This document shows positions 15,989-24,300 of a stretch of 64,000 nt of DNA, piece by piece. A program made the position numbers and the translations under genes. Location: contig NZ_JADPZX010000002.1 of assembly GCF_015712165.1 (NCBI RefSeq), positions 310,001-374,000 of the forward strand, given 5' to 3'. Positions within the stretch are counted from its first letter, which is position 1, and every line of letters begins with the position of its first letter. The stretch is from Streptomyces spinoverrucosus (GTDB lineage Bacteria; Actinomycetota; Actinomycetes; Streptomycetales; Streptomycetaceae). Under the pieces are notes generated by a model. That model ran no database searches. It worked only from the letters and a program-made list of their open reading frames with translations, and was not told the origin of the DNA.

Positions 15989-16687
15989 TCAGCGGCGTGC
16001 GTGACGCGGGGTCAGAAAGCCGGCGTCCCGGGCCTGCGCGATCAGCCGCAGCGACCGGCGGCGGCTGCGCCCGGTCGCGCACATCACCGCGAGGACCGGG
16101 TCGACGCCCTCCGCCTGCGCGGCACGGTACTCCTGCGCGACCAGCCGCCGCCCCTCGATGCCTCGCGGCCAGGCGGACCGGGCACGCCGGGCACCTACCG
16201 GGTCGTCATACGATTCACAGGCCCCGGCGGACGGTTCACAGGCCCCGGAGTACGGTTCACAGGCCCCGGAGTACGGTTCACAGATCCCGTCATACGCTTC
16301 CTGCGCGTCACGGACCGCGTCATAACCATACGCCTCACACGGGTCACAGATCGCGTCATACGCTTCACAGACCTCGTTGGGCCCCGGCTCCCCGCAGGAC
16401 TCCCCCGCCACCCCGCAAGCCTCGAACAGCGGACCCTCGATCCACTCGGCCAGCACCGCCAGATCGGCCAGCGACAGCGCGGGCCGCGCCTGGACGTCCT
16501 CGATGCGTACGGAGCCGGCCGCCGCGACGGCGAGCGCGTCGACCGTGGCTCCGTCGGCGAAAGCCAGCCGCACCTGGAACCACGCCGTCGCCCGGTCGTC
16601 CTCCCGCACTTCCCACGCGTGCCACACGGACACGGCGCCGTCCTCGGGACGGCGATCAGAAAGATTAAGCAAGGATGCTTCTAGCAC
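15989..16687 (-). CDS. DUF6214 family protein with Cys/Tyr repeat insert
   Basis: A 232-residue protein. The N-terminal part (~20-90) is VWHAWEVREDDRATAWFQVRLAFADG and AVLAEWIEGPLFEAC. The C-terminal part (~175-232) is a helical segment EYRAAQAEGVDPVLAVMCATGRSRRRSLRLIAQARDAGFL that looks like a helix-turn-helix. Both are typical of actinobacterial DUF6214, which has no known function. Between them lies an unusual insert of about 55 residues rich in Cys, Tyr and Glu, with near-perfect CEPYSGA heptads. The reading starts at GTG 16687 without a ribosome site; a GTG at 16633 follows GAGGA and may be the real start. The gene is convergent with the DUF305 gene. Confidence 0.78.
   Translation of the reverse strand: MLEASLLNLSDRRPEDGAVSVWHAWEVREDDRATAWFQVRLAFADGATVDALAVAAAGSVRIEDVQARPALSLADLAVLAEWIEGPLFEACGVAGESCGEPGPNEVCEAYDAICDPCEAYGYDAVRDAQEAYDGICEPYSGACEPYSGACEPSAGACESYDDPVGARRARSAWPRGIEGRRLVAQEYRAAQAEGVDPVLAVMCATGRSRRRSLRLIAQARDAGFLTPRHARR
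16205..16300. repeat. 21-base tandem repeats in the DUF6214 gene
   Basis: Units of 21 bases built on TTCACAGGCCCCGGAGTACGG recur head to tail, two identical and flanking ones diverged. They encode the heptad CEPYSGA on the minus strand. More degenerate CATACG / TTCACAG elements continue to about 16370. Confidence 0.85.
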
Positions 16688-16855
16688 ACACGGAACGTAA
16701 CCCCATGATCACACTCCATTCGGAGGGACACGCGTCCCGTTCTGCGCCCGGCACCCTGTCAGCGGAGCCCCGGCGGTGCAATGCTGGAGCCATCAGCGAC
16801 CTCCTGTGATGCACCGGACGATCCCCGGTGACCCACCGGACGAAGGAGTTCCGCC

Positions 16856-18199
16856 GTGCTGCGTGTCGCCGTCGTCGGCTCCGGACCGAGCGGGGTCTAC
16901 TGCGCCCAGACCCTCGTCCAGCAGGACCCCACCGTGCTGGTCGACGTCCTGGACCGGCTGCCCTGCCCGTACGGTCTGGTGCGGTACGGCGTGGCGCCCG
17001 ACCACGAGAAGATCAAGTCGCTGCAGAACAACCTGCGCACGGTGCTGGAGCACGAGCGGGTGCGGTTCCTCGGCGGCGTACAGGTCGGCGCCGACGGGGT
17101 GCCGGCCGCCCGGCTGCGGGAGCTGTACCACGCGGTCGTGTACTGCGTGGGCGCCGCCACCGACCGCCATCTCGGGATCCCCGGCGAGGACCTGCCGGGC
17201 AGTTTCTCGGCGACCGAGTTCGTGTCCTGGTACAGCGCCCATCCGGACGCCGTGGCGGACGGTTTCGTGCTCGGCGCGCGCTCGGCCGTGGTCATCGGCG
17301 TGGGGAACGTCGCCGTGGACGTCACCCGGATCCTGGCGCGCGGCGCGGCCGAGCTGAGCCCCACCGACATGCCGCAGGCGGCGCTGACCGCGCTGACGGC
17401 GAGCCGGGTGGACGCCATCCACATGGTGGGGCGGCGCGGGCCCTCGCAGGCCCGGTTCACCACCAAGGAGCTGCGTGAGCTGGGCGCCCTGCCGGATGCG
17501 GAAGTGAGCGTGGATCCGGACGAGTTGGCGCTGGATCCCGCGTACGGCGATCCGGCCGCGCTGCCGGGCGTGCAGCGCCGCAACGTGGAGGTGCTGCGCG
17601 GCTGGGCCGCCGAGCCGCCGAAGGGGCTGCCGCGCCGGATCCGGCTGCGGTTCTTCCTGCGCCCGGTGGAGCTGCTGGCCGACGGCGGGCGGGTCGGCGC
17701 GGTGCGGTTCGAGCGGACGCTGCCGGACGAGCGCGGCGGGGTGACCGGGACAGGACGGTACGAGGACATCGAGGCCCAGCTGGTGCTGCGGTCGGTGGGC
17801 TATCGCGGAGTGCCGCTGGAGGGGCTGCCGTTCGACCCGGCCACCGGCACCGTGCCGCATCTGGCCGGGCGGGTGATGCGCGGCGGAGTCGTCGCGCCGG
17901 GCGAGTACGTGGCGGGCTGGATCAAGCGCGGCCCGACCGGAGTCATCGGCACCAACCGCCCGTGCGCCAAGGAGACGGTGCTGTCGCTGCTGGAGGACGC
18001 CGCCGTCCTCGTACGCAAGGACGTCCCGGACGAACCGCTCGTGGCACTGCGGGCCGTGGGGGCCGAGCCGGTCGAGTGGGCGGGGTGGCGGGCCATCGAG
18101 CGGGCCGAGGCGGAGCTCGGGGCCTCGCTCGGGCGCGGTGTGGTCAAGCTGCCGGACTGGGAGTCCCTGCTGATGGCGGCGCGCGGCACGGCGTCGTAG
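16856..18199 (+). CDS. FAD-dependent ferredoxin-NADP+ reductase-like protein (FprA type)
   Basis: A 447-residue flavoprotein of the adrenodoxin-reductase/FprA family, which passes electrons between NADPH and ferredoxin. The FAD-binding GSGPSGVYCAQ is at residue 8, followed by the hallmark PCPYGLVRYGVAPDHEKIK. The NADP site IGVGNVAVDVTRIL is at about 143, and MVGRRGPSQARFTTKELRELG is the family's Arg-rich stretch. The C-terminal GWIKRGPTGVIGTNR lies over the flavin. The GTG at 16856 follows GAAGGAG. It could serve P450 systems such as the one at 50.6 kb, but nothing in the sequence links them. Confidence 0.92.
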   Translation: MLRVAVVGSGPSGVYCAQTLVQQDPTVLVDVLDRLPCPYGLVRYGVAPDHEKIKSLQNNLRTVLEHERVRFLGGVQVGADGVPAARLRELYHAVVYCVGAATDRHLGIPGEDLPGSFSATEFVSWYSAHPDAVADGFVLGARSAVVIGVGNVAVDVTRILARGAAELSPTDMPQAALTALTASRVDAIHMVGRRGPSQARFTTKELRELGALPDAEVSVDPDELALDPAYGDPAALPGVQRRNVEVLRGWAAEPPKGLPRRIRLRFFLRPVELLADGGRVGAVRFERTLPDERGGVTGTGRYEDIEAQLVLRSVGYRGVPLEGLPFDPATGTVPHLAGRVMRGGVVAPGEYVAGWIKRGPTGVIGTNRPCAKETVLSLLEDAAVLVRKDVPDEPLVALRAVGAEPVEWAGWRAIERAEAELGASLGRGVVKLPDWESLLMAARGTAS

Positions 18200-18330
18200 C
18201 GGACCGGCGCCCCGGCGGGTGGCCCGACACACGGCGGCAACACACCGGAAATCAACAAACTGTTCAAGACGCATACGGTCTCTGGCTGTTCGGATGTTCC
18301 CGCTGTTCCAACCGCAGCTCAGGAGTGCCC

Positions 18331-19722
18331 ATGGCATCGACCGCGCCCGTCCATCCCGTCGACGAGGTCCCACCCGTACGGCAGTTGGCCGCCTTCGGTT
18401 TGCAGCATGTGCTCGCGATGTACGCGGGCGCGGTGGCCGTGCCGCTGATCGTGGGCGGTGCGATGAAGCTGTCGCCCGCGGACCTGGCGTATCTGATCAC
18501 CGCGGATCTGCTGGTGTGCGGCATAGCCACGCTCATCCAGTGCGTCGGTTTCTGGCGGTTCGGCGTGCGGCTGCCGATCATGCAGGGCTGTACGTTCGCG
18601 GCGGTGTCGCCGATGGTGCTGATCGGGACGACGGGCGGCGGACTGCCCGCGATCTACGGCTCGGTGATCGTCGCGGGCCTTGCGATCGTGCTGCTGGCGC
18701 CGGTGTTCGGGAGGCTGCTGCGCTTCTTTCCGCCGCTGGTCACCGGCACGGTGATCCTGATCATCGGCGTCTCGTTGCTGCCGGTGGCGGGCAACTGGGC
18801 GGCCGGTGGCGCGGGTTCCGACGACTTCGGGGCGCCGAGGAACCTGGCGCTGGCCGCCTTCGTGCTGGCGGTGGTGCTGGGTGTGCAGCGGTTCGCGCCG
18901 GTGTTCCTGAGCCGGATCGCGGTGCTGGTCGGTATCGCGGTGGGGCTGGCGGTGGCGGTGCCGTTCGGCTTCACGGACTTCGGCGGCGTCAAGGACGCCG
19001 ACTGGCTGGGGATCAGCACGCCGTTCCACTTCGGGGCGCCGACGTTCGAGGTGTCGGCGATCGTGTCGATGCTGGTGGTGGCCCTGGTGTGCATGACCGA
19101 GACGACCGGTGACTTCATCGCGGTCGGCGAGATGACCGGGCGGAAGGTCGAGCCGCGCTCACTCGCGGACGGACTGCGCGCCGACGGCCTGTCCACCGTG
19201 CTCGGCGGCGTGTTCAACACCTTCCCGTACACGGCGTACGCCCAGAACGTGGGCCTGGTCGGTATGACCCGGGTGCGCAGTCGCTGGGTCGTCGCGGCGG
19301 CGGGCGGCATCCTGGTGCTGCTCGGACTGCTGCCCAAGCTGGGCGCGGTGGTGGCGGCGATTCCGGCTCCGGTGCTGGGCGGTGCGGGGCTGGTGATGTT
19401 CGGGACGGTCGCGGCGAGTGGCCTCAGGACGCTGGCCGAGGTCGACTTCCGCGGCAACCACAACCTCACCGTGGTGGCCGTGTCGGTGGCGGTGGGTGTG
19501 CTGCCGGTCGGGGTGCCGACGATCTACGACCGGTTCCCGGACTGGTTCCAGACCATCATGCACAGCGGGATCAGCGCGGGGTGCCTGACCGCGATCGTAC
19601 TCAATCTGCTCTTCAACCACCTTTCCGTGAAAGGCGGTTCAGCCGGGGACTCCGAGGCGGGTGGCCTGCCGGTCGGCGGCGGCGAGCAGGCTGTCGAGAA
19701 GTCCCGGGAAGAGAGCGTCTAG
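18331..19722 (+). CDS. NCS2 family nucleobase:cation symporter (xanthine/uracil/urate permease)
   Basis: A 463-residue membrane protein with about 14 transmembrane segments. The family signature AYAQNVGLVGMTRVRSR is at about residue 300, and the substrate-site TETTGDFIAVGEM precedes it. The N terminus FGLQHVLAMYAGAVAVPLIVGGA matches xanthine/urate rather than ascorbate or uracil members, though I cannot fix the substrate. The ATG at 18331 has AGGAG. Its last 84 bases overlap, tail to tail, the ArsR gene on the opposite strand. Confidence 0.92.
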   Translation: MASTAPVHPVDEVPPVRQLAAFGLQHVLAMYAGAVAVPLIVGGAMKLSPADLAYLITADLLVCGIATLIQCVGFWRFGVRLPIMQGCTFAAVSPMVLIGTTGGGLPAIYGSVIVAGLAIVLLAPVFGRLLRFFPPLVTGTVILIIGVSLLPVAGNWAAGGAGSDDFGAPRNLALAAFVLAVVLGVQRFAPVFLSRIAVLVGIAVGLAVAVPFGFTDFGGVKDADWLGISTPFHFGAPTFEVSAIVSMLVVALVCMTETTGDFIAVGEMTGRKVEPRSLADGLRADGLSTVLGGVFNTFPYTAYAQNVGLVGMTRVRSRWVVAAAGGILVLLGLLPKLGAVVAAIPAPVLGGAGLVMFGTVAASGLRTLAEVDFRGNHNLTVVAVSVAVGVLPVGVPTIYDRFPDWFQTIMHSGISAGCLTAIVLNLLFNHLSVKGGSAGDSEAGGLPVGGGEQAVEKSREESV

Positions 19723-20034
19723 GTCGTCCCGGCGCAGGCCGTTCATCTTGGCCGTGCCACGGTAGATCTGCCGGATCACACCGCTCTCCCGCAGCACCCG
19801 GAAGTGGTGCGTGGTCGTGGACTTGGTGACCGGCAGGGCGAACTGCGAACAGGAGAGCTCCCGGCCGGTGTCGGCGGCGAGCTCCCGCACGATACCCAGC
19901 CGCATCGGGTCGGAGAGCGCGTGCAGCACGCCTTCCAGCCGGATGTCCGCGCGCGCCGGGTGCGGCAGGTCGCGGCTGCTGGTGGTGGGTGCGGCGGATG
20001 TCACGGCGGCTCCACTTCGTCCGGGAGTCTCCAT
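19639..20034 (-). CDS. ArsR-type winged-helix regulator
   Basis: A 131-residue repressor. The HTH core is RLEGVLHALSDPMRLGIVRELAAD, then LSCSQFALPVTKSTTTHHFRVLRESGVIRQIYRGTAKMNGLRRDDLD, with recognition helix KSTTTHHFRVLRE and a basic wing. A lone Cys sits at the start of the HTH (LSCSQF), so redox or electrophile sensing is conceivable; metal-binding CxC pairs of classic ArsR are absent. It is divergent from the Old Yellow Enzyme gene with a perfect dyad between them (20055-20086), so it probably represses that gene and itself. The 3' end runs 84 bases into the NCS2 gene. Confidence 0.85.
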   Translation of the reverse strand: METPGRSGAAVTSAAPTTSSRDLPHPARADIRLEGVLHALSDPMRLGIVRELAADTGRELSCSQFALPVTKSTTTHHFRVLRESGVIRQIYRGTAKMNGLRRDDLDALFPGLLDSLLAAADRQATRLGVPG

Positions 20035-20054
20035 TGTACGGGAGGTACGAGGGT

Positions 20055-20092
20055 CGTCGTAGTTTGACAGTCGCCGTACTACGACGGCTATC
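20055..20092. promoter_or_regulatory. Operator and promoter between ArsR and the Old Yellow Enzyme gene
   Basis: A perfect 9-base dyad, CGTCGTAGT (20055-20063) and ACTACGACG (20078-20086), has a 14-base spacer that contains TTGACA (20064-20069). TTGACA is an ideal -35 box for the rightward gene, with a GC/TATC-like -10 near 20087-20092. Binding at the dyad would block the promoter. Confidence 0.68.
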
Positions 20093-20133
20093 GTACGAAT
20101 CGACCACCGGTCCCGTGACGAATGGAGCCCGCC

Positions 20134-21213
20134 GTGAGTGCGCTCTTCGAGCCCCGCACCCTGCGCGATGTGACGATCCCCAACCGGGTGTGGATGGCGC
20201 CCATGTGCCAGTACTCGGCGGCGCCCGAGGGGCCCGAGACCGGCGTGCCCCACGACTGGCACTTCGCGCACTACGCCGCCCGCGCGGCCGGCGGCACGGG
20301 GCTGATCGTCGTCGAGGCCACGGGCGTCAGCCCCGAGGGGCGGATCTCGCCGCAGGACCTCGGCATCTGGAACGACCGGCAGGTCGAGTCGTTCCGCCGC
20401 ATCACACGCTTCCTCGTCTCACAGGGCACGGTGCCGGCGATCCAGCTCGCTCATGCTGGGCGCAAGGCGTCGACCGGCCAGCCGTGGAAGGGTGGGGCGC
20501 CGGTCGGGCCGGAGGCGTTCGGGTGGCAGCCGGTGGCGCCGAGTGCGGTGGCCTTCGACGAGCGGCATCCGGTGCCCAGTGAGCTGACGGTCGCGCAGAT
20601 CCAGGAGGTCGTCGGTCGGTTCGCGGACGCGGCGCGGCGGGCGCTGGCGGCCGGTTTCGAGATCGTGGAGATCCATGGCGCGCACGGCTACCTGATCAAC
20701 GAGTTCCTCTCACCGCACTCCAACCACCGCACCGACGCGTACGGCGGCTCGTACGAGAACCGCACCCGGTTCGCCCTCGAAGTCGTCGACGCCGTACGGG
20801 AGGTGTGGCCGGACGACAAGCCGCTGTTCTTCCGTGTCTCGGCGACGGAGTGGCTGGAGGAGGGCGGCTGGACCGCGGACGACACGGTCCGTTTCGCCCG
20901 GCAGCTCCAGGCCCACGGCGTGGACCTCCTGGACGTCTCCACCGGCGGCAACGCCTCCGGCGTCCACATTCCGGCGGACCCGGGGTACCAGGTCCCGTTC
21001 GCGGCCCGCGTCAAGGCCGAGACCTCGCTCCCGGTCGCCGCGGTCGGCCTGATCACCGAGCCCGAACAGGCGGAGAAGATCATCACCAACGGCGAGGCGG
21101 ACGCCGTCCTGCTGGGCCGCGAGCTCCTGCGCAACCCGTCGTGGGCCAGGCATGCGGCACGGGAGCTGGGGGGCGAGGTGCGAGTGCCGGACCAGTATCA
21201 CCGGTCGGTGTGA
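20134..21213 (+). CDS. Old Yellow Enzyme family NADH:flavin oxidoreductase (YqjM-like)
   Basis: A 359-residue FMN-dependent ene-reductase. Class III (YqjM) features are clear: the redox-sensing Cys in MAPMCQYS near residue 23, HAGRKAST, the substrate-binding pair in EIHGAHGYLINEFLSPHSNHRTDAYGGS, and the phosphate-binding GLITEPEQAE...ADAVLLGRELLRNP. These enzymes reduce activated C=C bonds of enones and quinones using NAD(P)H. I place the start at GTG 20134, six bases after GGAG. Its control by the divergent ArsR protein suggests induction by an electrophile. Confidence 0.92.
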   Translation: MSALFEPRTLRDVTIPNRVWMAPMCQYSAAPEGPETGVPHDWHFAHYAARAAGGTGLIVVEATGVSPEGRISPQDLGIWNDRQVESFRRITRFLVSQGTVPAIQLAHAGRKASTGQPWKGGAPVGPEAFGWQPVAPSAVAFDERHPVPSELTVAQIQEVVGRFADAARRALAAGFEIVEIHGAHGYLINEFLSPHSNHRTDAYGGSYENRTRFALEVVDAVREVWPDDKPLFFRVSATEWLEEGGWTADDTVRFARQLQAHGVDLLDVSTGGNASGVHIPADPGYQVPFAARVKAETSLPVAAVGLITEPEQAEKIITNGEADAVLLGRELLRNPSWARHAARELGGEVRVPDQYHRSV

Positions 21214-21242
21214 GGTGTTGCGGCCGTAGGAGCAGCGGTCGA

Positions 21243-21310
21243 GTGGGCGGTGCTCCGCCCGGAGCAACAGCGATCGGTGGGCGGTGCTCCGCGCGGAGCA
21301 ACAGCGATCG
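21243..21310. repeat. Two tandem 34-base repeats, each containing a hairpin
   Basis: A 34-base unit occupies 21243-21276 and 21277-21310 with one mismatch. Each unit contains an inverted repeat, TGCTCCGC/GCGGAGCA, perfect in the second copy. The site lies between two convergent genes, so the hairpins may help end transcription. Confidence 0.8.
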
Positions 21311-21318
21311 GTGTAACC

Positions 21319-21346
21319 GGCTCCGGCCGGTTGGATGGCCGGAGCC
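21319..21346. terminator. Bidirectional terminator-like hairpin
   Basis: GGCTCCGGCC (21319-21328) and GGCCGGAGCC (21337-21346) form a perfect 10-bp stem with an 8-base loop. It lies between the convergent Old Yellow Enzyme and ATPase genes; no T-run follows, as is usual in streptomycetes. Confidence 0.7.
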
Positions 21347-21368
21347 CGCGTGCACTTGCGGGCTCCCG

Positions 21369-24300
21369 TCACCGGCCGATGCGTTCCAGCGCCGTCCCGA
21401 TGTTTGCAGGCACCCCCTCACCCAACCGCACGATCGCCCGCTCGATATGCGGCAGCGCCCGCTGGCCCGTGACCGCCAGGGCGATGGCCGCCAGGACGCC
21501 GGCCCAGGCGATCGGGCCGATGGGTGTGCAGCCGAGGGCCTGGCTCACACCCGGGGTTTCCACCAGGGCGACCAGGGCCACGGCGGAGCCGAGGACCGTG
21601 AGGCGGACCAAGGGGCTCTCGCGGCGATCGGCGAGAGTCTGGGCGAGCTGGGTGCCGACCACGGCACACAGAGCCATCGTGGTGGTGCGGCGCGCCGACC
21701 CGGGGGTGAAGCGGCCGATCAGCCAGGCGGCGACCGCGCCGAGGCAGGTCGTCAGCGCCCGGTGCCGGATCTGGCGCATCAGCGGCGTGCCGAGCAGCGT
21801 CGTGCCCAGCGGCCCACTGTCCGCGCTCGCCTCCTCGCTCCCGTCCTTCTGCGGGGTGACCGCCACCGCCATCGCCGGGAACAGGTCCGTGAACAGGTTC
21901 ACCAGCAGCATCTGACGGGTCGACAGCGGCGCGGCCCCGCCGAGCAGGCTGCCGACGATCCCGAAGCCGACCTCGCCCGCGTTGCCGCCGATCAGGATGG
22001 CGACGGCGTCGGCGACGCTGTGCCACAGGGCGCGGCCCTCGGAGACCGCCTCGACGAGCACCGTCATGTCGCCGTTGGTGAGCACCAGGTCGGCGGCGTT
22101 GCGGGCGGCCGCCGAACCGCGGGCGCTGATGCCCACGCCGACGTCGGCGGCGCGGATGGCGGCCGCGTCGTTGGCGCCGTCGCCCACCATGCCGACCACC
22201 CGGCCGGAGTCCATCAGCGCCTCGATGACCTGGAGCTTCTGCTCGGGCGCGACGCGGGCGACCACACCCACGTCGTGCAGCATCCGGGCGCGCTCGGAGC
22301 GGTCCGCTGCGGCCAGTTCGTCGCCGGTGACCACGTCGGTGTCCTCGGGCCAGCCCAGCTGGACGGCGATCGCGCGGGCGGTCTGCGGGTGGTCGCCGGT
22401 CAGCATGACCGGTCGTACGCCCGCCTCGCGCAACCCGTGCACAAGCGCCGTGGACGACTCGCGCGGCACGTCGGCCAGCGCGAGCAGCCCGATGAACTCC
22501 AGCCCCTTCAGGGGCGCTTCGCCGACCTCCGTGTCCTTCTCCCCCTCGGCCAGCGGCCGTTGCGCCACGGCCAGCACCCGCAGTCCGTCCCGGGCCAGGT
22601 CGTGGGCCTGGTCGTAAGCCTCGTCGGAGACGTCACGGCAGGCCGGCAGCACGACCTCCGGCGCGCCCTTGACCACGAACACCCGCTTCCCGTCGCCCGA
22701 GTGGCCCACGGCACCGGCGTATCCACGGCCCGCCTCGAACGGCCGGCCCTCGGTCTGCACCCAGTCGGCGTCACGCCCGGCAGCGGCCAGGACGGCCTCG
22801 TCGGTGGCGTGCACCGGCTTGTCGGGGCCCTCCTCCGGCTGCGGAGTGGCCCGTACCGCGACCAGCATGGTCTCGGTGTCCGCGGCCTCCTGAGGCGTAC
22901 GCGTCCTTCCGTCGGCGTCGGTCACGCGCACCAGGCGCAGCTTGTTCTCGGTGAGGGTGCCGGTCTTGTCGAAGCAGACCGTGTCCATCCGGCCGAGCGC
23001 CTCCAGCGTGCGTGGCGCCCGCACGAGGACACCCCGGTGGCTGAGCCGGCGGGCCGCCGCCAGTTGCGCCACCGTGGCCACCAGCGGCAGGCCCTCGGGA
23101 ACGGCGGCCACCGCCACCGCCACGCCACCGCTGACGGCCTCCCGGATCGGCGCGCCACGCAGCAGTGACAGGCCGGTCACGGCGGCACCGCCCGCCATCG
23201 TCAACGGCAGTGCCTTGCTGGTGAGTTCCTGCAGCCGGGCCTGGACGCCCGCGGCCGGGGGCTTGCGGGCGGCGAGGTGCACGGCCCGGGCCGCCTCGGT
23301 GCGCTCGCCGGTCTCCACCACCACGGCACGCGCCTGTCCGGCGACGACGGTCGTGCCCTCGAACACCATGCAGCGGCGGTCGGCGACCGCGGCCTGCGGC
23401 GTGGGCTCCGTCTGTTTGTCGACGGGCAGCGACTCGCCGGTCAGCGCCGACTCGTCCACCTCCAGGCCGTCCTCCCACAGCAGGCGCGCGTCGGCCGGTA
23501 CGACGTCGTCGACCTTCAGCTCGATGACATCGCCGGGGTGGAGCCGGTTGGCGTCCACGGTGCGCGAGCCCGGCTCGTCGCCGTTGGTGACGCGGGCCTT
23601 CTGTGTCTGCTCGGCGACCAGCCCGGACAGCGCCCGTTCGGCACGCAGCCGCTGCACACCGCCTACCAGCGCGTTGAGGTCGAGCGCTCCGACGACCAGC
23701 AGGGCGTCCACCATGGAGCCGAGGATCGCCGACGCGGCCGAGCCGACCGCCAGCACCGGCGTGAGCGGATCGTCCAGTTCGCCGCGCACCGCCCGGCCCA
23801 GTTGCAGCGTCCAGCGGACCGGCTCCATACCCGGGGCGCGTACGACGTTGTGCGCCGCCTTGCGGACCCGGCCGGTGGCCGCGGCGATCGCCGTCGCCTG
23901 TTCCTCCGTCCGGCGTTCCAGCCGTACGCGTACGTCGCTCACCTTCAGCTCGTGCCAGGGCACCCGCGGGCGGGGCTGCGGCGCGCGGGCCACCGCCACG
24001 CCGAGCGCCTGTCGCGCGCCGCCCAGCAGGGCGAGGGTCGCGGCGATGTCGACGGGCGCGTGCCGCAGGCCGATCAACGGGATCCGGTTGCCGTTCTGCC
24101 GGCCGTTCTGGGACTCGCCGACGGCGACCAGCAGCCCGGACAGTGCGGCGCCGGACCGGGCCAGCACCTGCGAGCGCCGGCCGACCCTGCGGGCCACTCG
24201 CACCGCTTTGAGCAGCCGCCACACGTCGGCCAGTCCACCCGGCGCGACCAGGTCGGCGCCCCAGGCCACGGCCGCGTCGCCGTCGGCGAGTGCGACGGCC

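Noticed and set aside
21243..21310. Attachment site or element end
   Set aside because: The 34-base direct repeats have no integrase, transposase or tRNA nearby; a local tandem duplication is simpler.
20805..23168. A 787-residue plus-strand open frame running from the Old Yellow Enzyme gene into the ATPase
   Set aside because: It is an out-of-frame, then antisense, shadow; the ATPase motifs on the minus strand are unambiguous.
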